34,364 nt of DNA from a bacterium (GTDB lineage: Bacteria; 4484-113): the NCBI GenBank assembly GCA_021163765.1, contig JAGGTK010000042.1, positions 1 through 34,364 of the forward strand, given 5' to 3'. Position 1 is the stretch's first letter. Each line of letters starts with the position of its first letter. Positions 9,901 through 17,562 of this stretch are shown piece after piece. The notes under the pieces were generated by a model. It made no database searches, was not told where the DNA came from, and saw only the letters and a list, made by a program, of their open reading frames with translations. The position numbers were made by a program, and so were the translations under genes.

Positions 9901-10277
9901 GCACGGCCAATAGCGAGCGCGCTCGTGCCGAGAAACTCGACGCCGTAACGCTCCGCTATGCCGCTGGAAAAAAGCTCCGTCGCCAGGTTAAGCCCCGTCT
10001 GGCCGCCGAGCGTTGGCAGGATGCCGTCCGGCCGTTCGGTGGCGATTATTTTCTCCAGGTGCGGCAGGTCCATCGGCTCGATATAGACCCGGTCAGCCGT
10101 GTCCACGTCGGTCATTATCGTCGCAGGATTGGAGTTGACCAGGACGACTTCTACGCCTTCTTCTCGCAGCGCTTTGCAGGCCTGGGTTCCGGAGTAGTCG
10201 AACTCCGCCGCCTGGCCGATTACTATCGGCCCGTTGCCTACCACCATTACCTTGTTGATGTCTTCCCGTTTAGGCAT
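6978..10277 (-). CDS. carB: Carbamoyl-phosphate synthase large subunit
   Basis: CarB makes carbamoyl phosphate from bicarbonate, ammonia (delivered from the CarA glutaminase) and two ATP, feeding arginine and pyrimidine synthesis. At 1099 residues it is complete. The N-terminal half has a pre-ATP-grasp motif (MVVGNGPIVIGQAAEFDYSG), an ATP-grasp domain (RPGFTLGGTGGG) and EVNPRVSRSSALASKATG. An oligomerisation domain and a short linker follow. The second half repeats the pattern (VIGSGPIRIGQGIEFDYC, RPSYVLGGRAME, EVNPRASRTIPFLSK). A C-terminal MGS-type allosteric domain includes YATTGTAAFF. It begins 12 bases after trpS on the same strand without an obvious ribosome binding site, which suggests translational coupling to trpS. 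carA is not in the window, so the small subunit is encoded elsewhere. Confidence 0.97.
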   Translation of the reverse strand: MPKREDINKVMVVGNGPIVIGQAAEFDYSGTQACKALREEGVEVVLVNSNPATIMTDVDTADRVYIEPMDLPHLEKIIATERPDGILPTLGGQTGLNLATELFSSGIAERYGVEFLGTSALAIGRAEDRELFKETMKGTDMPMPLSITATSFEEAMRYAEKQVFPLIVRPGFTLGGTGGGIAYNLDEFREIVTRGFVHSLNHQVLIEECVVGWKEIEYEVMRDAADNCITVCNMENLDAMGIHTGDSMVVAPSLTLSDREYQLLRSASLAIIRALKIEGGCNVQFALHPSEMRYYVIEVNPRVSRSSALASKATGYPIARVAAKVALGLRLDEIVNQVTGQTMASFEPALDYVVLKVPKWPFDKFSGADRRLGTQMKSTGEVMAIDRTFTGAFLKALDSLEVKLWSFHTHRFLVLNDAELLSFLSTATDGRIYALFEALHRGHSVEYLSKLTKISPYFVHKFAELVEAEKRLKEKGLDSIGAEEMLWYKSNGFSDKLLGKMSGKTEAEVTAHRQSLGTVPVFKAVDTCASEFVAETPYFYSTHGQSTDARPKEGGGREKVLVIGSGPIRIGQGIEFDYCSVHALMALSKLGYDAIIINNNPETVSTDFDMSDGLYFEPITMEKVLAVVEREKPKGVVVQFGGQTAINIASDLARAGVHILGTTEEGIDVTEDREKFDNLMAELEIPRPAGGTVTDYSKAVEVAERIGFPVLVRPSYVLGGRAMEIIFTPESLVRYIEANEYAFQDQPLLIDKYYRGVEAEVDLISDGKDIIIPGIMEHIERSGIHSGDSMAAYPPVSLSKELRERITDYAGRIARSIAAQGIINIQFIVDEQGELFVIEVNPRASRTIPFLSKVTGIPMVTLAMMAITGHEFKKMGLPTGLMPDAPIYAVKSPVFSFAKMIQVDVGLGPEMKSTGEVMGIGQSFAQALKKSMMAAGLKVPELSASREKHLPLLCTVADKDKEEALYMMQRFAEMGFRIYATTGTAAFFNSKGLKAIPVFKLTEGRPHIIDMLRNGTFELIINTISDNRTAEIEALAIRRVAVESNIPVLTSLDTANALLTALITPLEDEDGLPHVTELHSIPRRFADIIEKTLAKAPAG

Positions 10278-10289
10278 TGCTTTACAGGG

Positions 10290-11702
10290 TCAAAAGTAAT
10301 CGATCTTCATTGCTTCCTTAACCATATCCAGTGTCTCTTTGCCCAGGATTCGCGCCTTTTTCGTCCCCTCCAGCAGGATTTCCTTCACCCGCTCCGGATG
10401 TTCCTCGTAGGGCCTGCGCCGCTCGCGAATGGGCGCCAGCAAATCGTCGAGCGCTTCAGTCAGCCTTCCCTTGCATTCGACGCAGCCCAGCACGCCGGTC
10501 TTGCAGTCGCGCTCAATCCCCGCCACGCGCTCCGCCTGGTTGAACACCTTATGGTACTTGAACACGTTGCATATTTCAGGATTGCCCGGGTCGCCCTTGC
10601 GTATTTTGTCCTTATCGGTAATCGCCTTCCACACCGTTTTCTTCACCGCCTCCGGCGGGTCGGCAAGGTTTATGACGTTGCCCAGGCTCTTGCTCATCTT
10701 GGTGTCGCCGTCCAGTCCCGCCAGGCGCGGCACGTCGCCGATGAGCGCCTTCGGCATCGGAATTATCTCCTTCCCGCCGCCGTAGAGCTGGTTGAACTTG
10801 CTCACAATGTCGCGCGTAAGCTCGATGTGCGGCTTCTGGTCTTCGCCAACGGGCACCAGATGCGCCCGCACGAACGTAATATCGGCCGCCTGCGACAGCG
10901 GATAGCCGAAGAACCCGTATGTTAGCTGGTCGAAGCCCGAAGACAAATGGCTCTCCAGCAAGAGCAGCGCATTTAGTTCGACTGGGATTCTCACGGTAAG
11001 AGATGACGTATAGAGTGGCTTCGTCTTTCCATCTGCGCTCTCGTCAAGCTCAAATTGTATGTATGTTGTATCGCTATTCCGCAAGCGCAATCCGTCGGGA
11101 GTATGACCAAGCTCTCTGTCGAACACCCTCATCACAATACTTGCAGCCGCGTCGCTGTCGTTACTAAGGATAGCCTTGATCACTTCCACTCTCTCTTCTT
11201 GGCTATCCAGCATCGCCAAGAACGGTGAGTCCTTGAGGTGGAGCGCGACGTATCCAGACAACAAGTCCAGCCTTTGATAGCCCACGGCGGCGTTTAGCGC
11301 GTCGCGCACTAACCGTAGGTCCTTTGTCATCCCATACTGAATCGCCTCAGCCTTCGTCGTGGGGTTATGCCGCAGCTTGTTCATATTGGTGAACAGCCCG
11401 TAGATGTTCGTTAGCTCCGCAATCTCCGGGATCATCGACTGCACGCAAAGCGTCGTGACCTCCGGGTCAATCCCCACCGCGAGGTTGTCCATCGCTACGT
11501 CATAGACCGCTTGCTTTAGCATTTCCGGCTTGTCCCAGTGGGTGGTCAGCGCCTGGATGTCGGCGATGAGCAGGTAGGTTTCGTATTCGTGCTGGAGCTT
11601 CACCCGGTTTTGAAGGCTGCCCACGTAATGTCCCAGGTGCAGTTTGCCCGTCGGGCGGTCGCCCGTCAGGATGCGCTTGCGGTTGGATTTTGGCTCACCC
11701 AT
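10290..11702 (-). CDS. trpS: Tryptophanyl-tRNA synthetase with an internal insertion
   Basis: TrpRS charges tRNA-Trp with tryptophan. Class I signatures are present: TGKLHLGHYVGS (HIGH motif, about 18-29) and TKMSKS (about 334-339). So are VPVGEDQKPHIELTRDI and the tryptophan-pocket segment YPLSQAADI (Asp274). The C-terminal half has Cys378, Cys400, Cys407 and Cys410, spacing C-x21-C-x6-C-x2-C, close to the [4Fe-4S] site known from Thermotoga maritima TrpRS. The protein is 470 residues rather than the usual 330-350. The excess is a single in-frame block between KAEA (117-120) and YGFFGYP (262-268). All catalytic parts flank it intact, so it is likely functional. TAAAAT (11712-11717) ends 9 bases before the ATG without a Shine-Dalgarno, which suggests a leaderless mRNA. 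carB follows at once. Confidence 0.93.
   Translation of the reverse strand: MGEPKSNRKRILTGDRPTGKLHLGHYVGSLQNRVKLQHEYETYLLIADIQALTTHWDKPEMLKQAVYDVAMDNLAVGIDPEVTTLCVQSMIPEIAELTNIYGLFTNMNKLRHNPTTKAEAIQYGMTKDLRLVRDALNAAVGYQRLDLLSGYVALHLKDSPFLAMLDSQEERVEVIKAILSNDSDAAASIVMRVFDRELGHTPDGLRLRNSDTTYIQFELDESADGKTKPLYTSSLTVRIPVELNALLLLESHLSSGFDQLTYGFFGYPLSQAADITFVRAHLVPVGEDQKPHIELTRDIVSKFNQLYGGGKEIIPMPKALIGDVPRLAGLDGDTKMSKSLGNVINLADPPEAVKKTVWKAITDKDKIRKGDPGNPEICNVFKYHKVFNQAERVAGIERDCKTGVLGCVECKGRLTEALDDLLAPIRERRRPYEEHPERVKEILLEGTKKARILGKETLDMVKEAMKIDYF
10929..11340 (-). other. In-frame insertion within trpS
   Basis: These bases encode about residues 121-258 of TrpRS, where ordinary enzymes have only about 12 residues. 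G+C counted over five 60-base lines of the insert (10981-11280) is about 47-55%, versus about 55-65% in sampled flanking trpS lines. The peptide looks like a folded alpha/beta unit: amphipathic helices first (LVRDALNAAVGYQRLDLLSG, DSQEERVEVIKAILS), then beta strands (TYIQFELDE, YTSSLTVRIP, ELNALLLLES). It lacks the intein Cys/Ser start and terminal His-Asn, has no LAGLIDADG or HNH motif, and I do not recognise the domain. The exact edges are uncertain by a few residues. Confidence 0.75.
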
Positions 11703-11757
11703 CAGACGGTGATTTTACCACGCCTGCCTCGCTATTATTCGCGCTCTCGCAGTAACC

Positions 11758-11766
11758 TGCTAGAAT
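11758..11766 (+). promoter_or_regulatory. Extended -10 promoter of the 11799 gene
   Basis: TGC-TAGAAT (hexamer 11761-11766) lies about 32 bases before the ATG. The -35 region is poor, as expected for extended -10 promoters. GGGAGG, 11 bases before the ATG, is the ribosome binding site. Confidence 0.55.
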
Positions 11767-11798
11767 AGTTTCAAGTCTACTGGGAGGTTTTCTCAAAC

Positions 11799-12572
11799 AT
11801 GCGTGCAACCATCATTACACTCGGCATTCTGGCCGCAATGGCTCTGGCAGTTCCCGCCGGCGCGACTTTCATGGTCGGCGAGCAGCATTTCGACGCTGGA
11901 ACGATGCGCGTTATACAGACAACAACGTTTTTCTTTGAATATGTCACGACAATGACCGAAGACGGCGAGACTTCGGTGCTAAAAGGGCTTTTCGCGCAGA
12001 ACGGCGACAGGACGCGGGTGGATACGGATATTCGCGGGATGCTGGGCGACAGCGAGGGCGAAGACGCGATGTTCGCTCAGATTATGGGTTACACCGGCGT
12101 GATAATGAAGCCTGAAAGCGACACGATAACGCTCTATCACGTGCCCGAAAAATACATCATCCTGCATCCCGAAGAGCTTGAGGGCGAAATCCCCGACTTT
12201 ATGCCGGATATCGACGAGATTTCCGAGGCCGCCGGTAAGCCTGCAGAGGGCAAGGAGCCCATCGTCACCAGGGAGAAAATCGGCGAGGAGAAAATTGACG
12301 GGCATCCCTGCATAATTTACGCGCTCACGGTCACCATTCCCGACGAAGACACGCTTACCGGCAAAATCTGGGTTGCCCAGGATTACGGTGACTACAAACC
12401 GCACCTGAAGATTGTCGCTACGCAAGAAGACGGCGAAGAGCTCATGATTGAGTTCCACAACGTCAAGGTCGGCAAGCCCGATGCTATCTGGTTCAACATC
12501 CCGGAGGGCTACGTCGAGGTAAAGGACATAATGGGGCTGTTCGACATGGGCGCAATGACGGGCGAAGGTTAG
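11799..12572 (+). CDS. Secreted LolA/DUF4412-like protein
   Basis: The 257 residues begin with a clear Sec signal peptide (MRATIITLGILAAMALAVPAGA, cleavage probably after AGA). The mature part alternates beta strands, with GDRTRVDTD, an ITLYHVPEKYIILHPEE strand pair and IDGHPCIIYALTV. It then has a WVAQDYGDYKPHLKIVA strand and ends near WFNIPEGYVEV. This order (R-x-D element, 'G-H-x-C' strand, W-x-A-x-D strand, final P-x-G-Y) is typical of LolA-like outer-membrane lipoprotein-sorting folds and DUF4412 proteins. The assignment is by pattern only, and lipid or lipoprotein binding is inferred. It has a good Shine-Dalgarno and its own promoter, is divergent from trpS, and converges on another exported protein. 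Confidence 0.7.
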   Translation: MRATIITLGILAAMALAVPAGATFMVGEQHFDAGTMRVIQTTTFFFEYVTTMTEDGETSVLKGLFAQNGDRTRVDTDIRGMLGDSEGEDAMFAQIMGYTGVIMKPESDTITLYHVPEKYIILHPEELEGEIPDFMPDIDEISEAAGKPAEGKEPIVTREKIGEEKIDGHPCIIYALTVTIPDEDTLTGKIWVAQDYGDYKPHLKIVATQEDGEELMIEFHNVKVGKPDAIWFNIPEGYVEVKDIMGLFDMGAMTGEG

Positions 12573-12646
12573 GAGCCTCCAAACCAAACCGTCTTCCCAG
12601 TCGCCCTGCGCGTAGCTAAGGTCGCTAATCGGAACCGGACTGTGGG

Positions 12647-13765
12647 CTATTCTTCCCCATCTCCCGACGCATCGTCGATATCCTTTGCGGGCTCTTCGGC
12701 TTCCGGCCCCGGAGGTGACACCTCGTACTCTGTTTCCTCGGTGATCCTCATCCGTGAGTTATCCACTATCGCCCGCATCTGATGCTTTTTGCCCCCCGCC
12801 TCCGTCGTAATAAGCAGCGCCATATTCATCGTAAGGTCACCGTCAACGCTCAGGTAGTTGCCCTTGTCCAAGTCAAACACAAGGCTGTAGCTTCCCGCGA
12901 TGGTCATCTTCTCCACCTCGGTGGTATACCTGACGCCGCCTTCGGTTCCCTTGAACGTCAGGGGCTCCGGCACTTGACCCGAAACTTGCGCGGCAAAAAG
13001 CGTCAGTTCCTCGTGATCTTCACCGACTATCTCCTTGAGCCGCCAGACAATTCGCACTTCCAGCGCGTCATCGCCCAAAGGCAGCTTTACTGTCCGCTCC
13101 CAGGGCTCGCCCACCGAGACCTCGCCTTCCGGCAGCTCCATTGCGAGTTCTGTGAGCCGGTCCCAATCCAGATAAGGGAACATGGGGGAGCTTTTAGCCT
13201 CCGCCAGCCGCTTCCACGCGCTACCGGTGCGCCTGAAATGCCCTCTCTCATCAACCCGCCCCGTGAACGAGCCCCCAAGCGCGTTCACCAGCGCTTGTTC
13301 CTCAGGCGCAAGCGGCTCTTCTTCACCGTCGACAAGCACCCGCACTCCTTCGTCGTCCCAAATGAGCGTTCTCCTCAATGTTTCCTGGGCGGTTGTCTGA
13401 ACCTTCTCCATCGTGAGCGACGAGACTCGCGATGTCTGCGCGAGAAGCCCGCTCTCGTCAAGGTCTCCGGTCGAAACGTCCTTCAATATATCCACGGTCG
13501 CGGTGCTGCTCGTTACGCTGCGCTGCTGCGCGCCATTCTCCTCGCCGGGCTCCAGCGTCAGTGTGGTTTGAGACTCACTGTGGCAGCATACTTTGTAGCT
13601 CTCATCCGGCGTGAGCTTGATAGCCAGCTCAACCTTCTCATAGGTCGGCCTCTTTCCGGCGGCTTGAATAACCGAGCCTTCATCTTTCTCTTCGGCAGGT
13701 GTGCAGGCGGCCAGTGCGCCTGCTATCAGTACGATAACCACATACCACAGGAGTTCCCGACCCAT
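12647..13765 (-). CDS. Lipoprotein of unknown function
   Basis: The 372 residues start with a type II signal peptide. A hydrophobic stretch from Leu5 leads to the lipobox L-A-A-C, with Cys21 as the lipidation site. The mature protein opens with an acidic linker (PAEEKDEG), then a beta-rich body (repeated T-x-T/V-x-V strands, a WDRLTELAMELPEG element, SVGEPW) and an acidic low-complexity tail (PGPEAEEPAKDIDDASGDGEE). The repeating strand pattern suggests a beta-clamp or LolA/DUF6263-like fold, but I cannot name the family firmly. AGGGGG lies 5 bases before the ATG. It follows the ornithine-cyclodeaminase-family gene on the same strand after 58 bases, so it may be read from the same promoter. 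Confidence 0.7.
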   Translation of the reverse strand: MGRELLWYVVIVLIAGALAACTPAEEKDEGSVIQAAGKRPTYEKVELAIKLTPDESYKVCCHSESQTTLTLEPGEENGAQQRSVTSSTATVDILKDVSTGDLDESGLLAQTSRVSSLTMEKVQTTAQETLRRTLIWDDEGVRVLVDGEEEPLAPEEQALVNALGGSFTGRVDERGHFRRTGSAWKRLAEAKSSPMFPYLDWDRLTELAMELPEGEVSVGEPWERTVKLPLGDDALEVRIVWRLKEIVGEDHEELTLFAAQVSGQVPEPLTFKGTEGGVRYTTEVEKMTIAGSYSLVFDLDKGNYLSVDGDLTMNMALLITTEAGGKKHQMRAIVDNSRMRITEETEYEVSPPGPEAEEPAKDIDDASGDGEE

Positions 13766-13823
13766 ATCAGCCCCCTTAAGTTAGTGCTGCTCCATCATTA
13801 GTCCAACGCTTGCGCCGCGCGTT

Positions 13824-14816
13824 TCAGAATTCGAACTCGTGGCCCACGCCGCGCTCGGTGGCTTCCTTATACACATAAGTTGCCGTAGCCATGTCCTGCA
13901 ACGCCAGCCCGACAGATTTGAACAGCGTAATGTCGCTATCGGCGACACGTCCCTCTTTGGTGCCTGCGACGACTTCACCCAGCTCCGCGGCGATGTTGTC
14001 CATACTCCATGCCCCTTCCTCTATGGGCATCTGGAAGTCCCCCGCTTCGGCGCTGCACGCTTCGGCCGAATCCGGGAATACCTTGCTTTTCACAACTGTT
14101 GCAGTGTCCAGCTCGCGCATTCCAGGAGCATGCGAGCCGATGGCATTGATGTGCATCCCCGGCTCGACCCAAGACCCGTCAATGACCGGGGCTTTAGCGC
14201 TGGTTGCAAGCGTCAGGATGTCGCACGCGCGCACAGCGTTTTCCGCATCCTTCGCCACTTCTGTTTGCACCCCGGTGATCTTAGTGGCCTCGCGCGCGAA
14301 GGCCTGCTTTACGTCGTCGTTGTCCACGCTGTAGACCAGGCATCGCTCCAGATCACGCGCCTTTGAGACGGCCCAGGCCTGCGTGCGCGCTTGCACGCCG
14401 GTTCCAAACAGTGTATGCACCTTCGCGTCCATCCGCGCAAGGTACTTGGTCGCAAGTCCTGATACCGCGCCGGTCCGCACTGCGGTCAGGTATCCGCCGT
14501 CCATAACGCATATCGGCGCGCCGGTTTCGGGATTTAGCAGGATAATGGTGCCCATAACGTTTGGCAGGTTGAACTTCGCAGGATTATCCTTGTAGACGGT
14601 AACAACCTTTGCTCCGAGGGCATTCAAACCCGGAATGTATGCGGGCATAAACAGCGACAGGCCGCCGTAATCCTGTGCGGTTATCGGTGTGCGCACAGGC
14701 ATAATGACGTTGCCTGCGGCGAAATCTGCAAACGCCTGTTCAAGAATGCTGATTGCGCCCTCCATCGTGATGAGTTCCTGCACGTGGGCGCGGGACAGAA
14801 GTCGTACTTTAGCCAT
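13824..14816 (-). CDS. Ornithine cyclodeaminase / alanine dehydrogenase family enzyme
   Basis: This NAD(P)-dependent enzyme of the ornithine cyclodeaminase/mu-crystallin family has 330 residues, the normal length. Diagnostic parts are an N-terminal substrate domain (MPVRTPI, then GAKVVTVYKDNP with Lys70), LTAVRTGAVSGLATKYLAR (Arg114), the nucleotide-binding FGTGVQARTQ (137-146), NAIGSH and FKSVGLALQDMATA. The family includes ornithine cyclodeaminase, alanine dehydrogenase, ketimine reductases and lysine cyclodeaminase, and the sequence alone does not choose among them. The start at 14816 is supported by GGAGGGGG a few bases upstream. The longer ATG at 14861 overlaps the promoter. A divergent aminotransferase gene suggests an amino-acid catabolic pair. 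Confidence 0.88.
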   Translation of the reverse strand: MAKVRLLSRAHVQELITMEGAISILEQAFADFAAGNVIMPVRTPITAQDYGGLSLFMPAYIPGLNALGAKVVTVYKDNPAKFNLPNVMGTIILLNPETGAPICVMDGGYLTAVRTGAVSGLATKYLARMDAKVHTLFGTGVQARTQAWAVSKARDLERCLVYSVDNDDVKQAFAREATKITGVQTEVAKDAENAVRACDILTLATSAKAPVIDGSWVEPGMHINAIGSHAPGMRELDTATVVKSKVFPDSAEACSAEAGDFQMPIEEGAWSMDNIAAELGEVVAGTKEGRVADSDITLFKSVGLALQDMATATYVYKEATERGVGHEFEF

Positions 14817-14851
14817 ACTACCCCCTCCGATAGTTTCCCTTCGGTTCGCTG

Positions 14852-14908
14852 ATTCTAGCACACGTTGTTCTTATATCCTTTCAGAAGCTTTGCCATTAGG
14901 TCTATAAT
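14852..14908. promoter_or_regulatory. Divergent promoters of the cyclodeaminase-family and aminotransferase genes
   Basis: Leftward: extended -10 TGC-TAGAAT on the minus strand (hexamer 14852-14857). Rightward: TTCAGA about 17 bases before TATAAT (14903-14908), giving the aminotransferase a leader of about 95 bases. The roughly 195 bases between the two start codons would allow one regulator to control both genes. Confidence 0.55.
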
Positions 14909-15010
14909 GCTAGTGCCGAAACTTCATCACAGCTCTCGGACGATGTAAGTTTGCCGGAAGCTGCCGTTATAAGGAGTAAGCCTGTTCTTTTCAATAAGGA
15001 GCATTGCACT

Positions 15011-16189
15011 ATGAATATTCAGAGAGAATCTGAACTGCGTTCGAAGCGCATCACCGCAATGCCGCGCTCGGTCATCCATATGATGAGCGCACTTGCCCGT
15101 GATGTGGATGACCCTGTGTCGTTATCGTGGGCCAAGCCGGTCCACGGGACACCGGAGCACATAAATGCTGCGGCTGCAAAGGCGGTCAAGGATGGTTTGT
15201 GCAGCGGTTATTCGCCTGGGATGGGCCTGCCGGAGCTAAGGGAGGCCATCGCAGTTAAGCTGCGGCGAGACAACAGCATCCCCGCCCGGCCTGACGAGGT
15301 TCTGGTGACCGTTGGCGCAATCGAGGGCATTACGGCAGCACTGGCGGCTGTGATAGACCCCGGCGATGAGGTCCTTCTGCCGTCACCCAATTACTCAACG
15401 CACACCGAGCAGGTTCGGATGCTGTCGGGCAAGCCGGTGTTTGTCCCGTGCATAGAAGAAGAGGGCTTTCGGCCCGATATAGCCGCGCTTCGCGCCGCGG
15501 TAACCAGGAGTACTAAGGCGATTCTCCTCAGCACGCCCAGCAATCCCACCGGCGCGGTCTTCAATGAAGCGGATCTCCGCGCCATCGGCGACCTCGCGCT
15601 TGAGCACAATCTCACGGTCATCATTGACGAGGCTTACGAGTATTTCGTCTTTGACGACGCCGTTCATTTCAGCCTGGCATCGGTTCCCGAATATCGCAGC
15701 AGCGTTATCAGCGTATTCACCGTGACCAAGACCTACGCGATGACCGGCTGGCGCATCGGATATGTCCACGCGCGCAGCGACCTCGTTTTCGAGATGAACA
15801 AGGCCCACAACTGCATGGCGATCTGCGCACCCGTTGTCTCCCAGTACGCCTCGCTTGCAGCGATAAACGGCCCGCAGGACTGCGTGGAGGATTTCCGGTT
15901 GAAGTATTTGCGCAACCGCGACCGGGTCTGTGAGCGACTGGATGCCCTCTCAGAGCACTTCAGCTATCAGCGCCCGGCTGGTTCCTACTGCATGTTTCCG
16001 CGCATATTGCATCCCGACGGCAAAAACTCGCTGGAGTTCTGCAAGCGGATGCTGACCGAAGCCCGCGTGTCCACAACGCCCGGCGTCGGCTTCGGCCCCG
16101 GCGGCGAAGAGCACATGCGCATCACTTTTTGCTGCGCCTATGAGGATATCGACCGCGCGTTTGACCGCATAGAGGCCTGGCTCACCTGA
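15011..16189 (+). CDS. PLP-dependent class I/II aminotransferase
   Basis: The enzyme has 392 residues and fold type I. It moves an amino group between an amino acid and a 2-oxoacid. Visible landmarks are YSPGMGLPELREAIA near the N-terminus, GAIEGITAAL, the NPTG turn (TPSNPTGAVF), IDEAYEYFVFDD with the PLP-nitrogen aspartate, and VTKTYAMTGWRIGY with the Schiff-base Lys240. The C-terminal P-G-V-G-F-G and HMRITFCCAYEDIDRAFDRI hold the substrate-carboxylate arginine. This pattern is closest to the aspartate/aromatic/alanine-type subgroup, but substrate specificity cannot be read. The ATG at 15011 has AAGGAG about 11 bases upstream. An in-frame ATG at 14951 lies in the leader and is rejected. It is divergent from the cyclodeaminase-family gene. 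Confidence 0.92.
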   Translation: MNIQRESELRSKRITAMPRSVIHMMSALARDVDDPVSLSWAKPVHGTPEHINAAAAKAVKDGLCSGYSPGMGLPELREAIAVKLRRDNSIPARPDEVLVTVGAIEGITAALAAVIDPGDEVLLPSPNYSTHTEQVRMLSGKPVFVPCIEEEGFRPDIAALRAAVTRSTKAILLSTPSNPTGAVFNEADLRAIGDLALEHNLTVIIDEAYEYFVFDDAVHFSLASVPEYRSSVISVFTVTKTYAMTGWRIGYVHARSDLVFEMNKAHNCMAICAPVVSQYASLAAINGPQDCVEDFRLKYLRNRDRVCERLDALSEHFSYQRPAGSYCMFPRILHPDGKNSLEFCKRMLTEARVSTTPGVGFGPGGEEHMRITFCCAYEDIDRAFDRIEAWLT

Positions 16190-16224
16190 GCCGCAGGATC
16201 AAGCTGGCGTTCTCGCCGCAGCGG

Positions 16225-17553
16225 CTACAGCATACCGGCACTCGTGTCTTCTCCCGCGCGGACGCGCTTCTGGAATTTCCGTTCGAGCTTTGCGTATGCG
16301 AGGAAATAAAGCAAGATGCCGCCCGAATAAAGCACCAGCGTTACCCAGTACGGCGACTGGTAGTTGATATGCCGCATCATATTCCCGCCGACCTGGGCAC
16401 CCAGCGCCCGTCCCAGCGGAAAGGCCATCATATTTATCGCCACGATATTGAGCCGCTGCCGTTCGCCGTATATATCCATCAGAAGCTGTGTGTTCACGGG
16501 ATTGACCAGGTTCATCAGCGAATTGCGTATGATGAACATCGCGCCGGTGAAAACAATCGCCACAATAGGCGCAAAGCCCAGGCCCACCAGAAACGGCCCG
16601 TACGCGATGCCGATTATAAAAGGCAGGCTTATCGCCTGGCTTCCGGCTACTGTGCCCACCCGACCGAAGCGTGAAATTAGCCAGGGAGTCGCAAGCACAC
16701 CGATAGCTACGCTTGCCATCGCAGCGCCCTGCAAAGCACCCACAACCGATGCCGGTACATTAAGCATCACGCGGAGAAATATCGGGAAGAACGGAACGAC
16801 CAGGCCGGATCCCAGGCCGATAATCAGCGTGAAGCTGAACTGCGCCCACGTGAGCCTGTGCCGGAACAGCTCGCGGATATTGTCCCAGTAGCGCTCGCGG
16901 CTGGCAGCCCATTTCACGTCTCGCATCGCCAGCACGAGCAGGATCCCTATGGATGCCAGCGCGCCTGCCGCTATTAGCACGATGCTGTACGCCTGCACGA
17001 AGGCCGGTTCCGGAACCTGCGAAAGCGGTGCCCATCCGGCAAGTGCCCTTGCTGTCAGGTCGGCAGCCGCGCCACCGAGCACTGTCCCCACGAACATCAT
17101 GCCTGTATTGACCGCGGCAAATCCGCCGAATACCCACCGCTGCGTCTGCTGCGTGCTGTAATCGTGCATAAATGGTGCTGCGTTCACCATAAAGAAACCA
17201 GCGCCGATACCCATTCCCCCGGCGAAAACGTAAATAAGTGGAGTCGCGGCGAAAATGATCTGGCATACCGCAGAGGATACGAACACGACACCGCCGATAA
17301 GGAGCATATTCCGTCTGGCAAACCGCTGTGACAGAGCAGCCGCCGGGAATGAAATCAGCGCCATACTGACGAACCGCGCGGCAAGTGCGTATCCGATGAT
17401 ATCCTCAGGCATTCCGAGCGAATTCAGTAGCAGCGGGAGCAGAGTGAAAAACGCGCCTTCGTTGAGCGCAACCAGCGCCATGGCGCCGAGGAATAGCTTT
17501 ATCTCTCGGGGGAATCCGAAGAAATGAGAAAAGTAGCGTGATAGTCGGCTCAA
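16225..17553 (-). CDS. Major facilitator superfamily transporter
   Basis: This 442-residue inner-membrane protein has about twelve hydrophobic segments in two halves, split by a charged cytoplasmic loop (RDVKWAASRERYWDNIRELFRHR). The loop between helices 2 and 3 has LSQRFARRNMLL, the MFS motif A position, repeated as LISRFGRVGTVAG in the second half. Substrate is unknown. The start is read as TTG, since no in-frame ATG or GTG lies near. TGC-TAGAAT (hexamer 17563-17568) ends 9 bases before it, suggesting a leaderless transcript with a TTG start. It converges on the aminotransferase gene. Confidence 0.88.
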   Translation of the reverse strand: MSRLSRYFSHFFGFPREIKLFLGAMALVALNEGAFFTLLPLLLNSLGMPEDIIGYALAARFVSMALISFPAAALSQRFARRNMLLIGGVVFVSSAVCQIIFAATPLIYVFAGGMGIGAGFFMVNAAPFMHDYSTQQTQRWVFGGFAAVNTGMMFVGTVLGGAAADLTARALAGWAPLSQVPEPAFVQAYSIVLIAAGALASIGILLVLAMRDVKWAASRERYWDNIRELFRHRLTWAQFSFTLIIGLGSGLVVPFFPIFLRVMLNVPASVVGALQGAAMASVAIGVLATPWLISRFGRVGTVAGSQAISLPFIIGIAYGPFLVGLGFAPIVAIVFTGAMFIIRNSLMNLVNPVNTQLLMDIYGERQRLNIVAINMMAFPLGRALGAQVGGNMMRHINYQSPYWVTLVLYSGGILLYFLAYAKLERKFQKRVRAGEDTSAGML

Positions 17554-17562
17554 GGCGCTGGC

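Noticed and set aside
9549..10925. 458-codon plus-strand frame antisense to carB and trpS
   Set aside because: Both minus-strand genes are strongly conserved here; the frame is a G+C-driven shadow and even crosses the carB/trpS junction.
10929..11340. Intein or intron in trpS
   Set aside because: No Cys/Ser at the left edge, no His-Asn before a Cys/Ser/Thr at the right edge, no splicing blocks and no stop codons or intron-like structure; the sequence stays in frame as ordinary protein.
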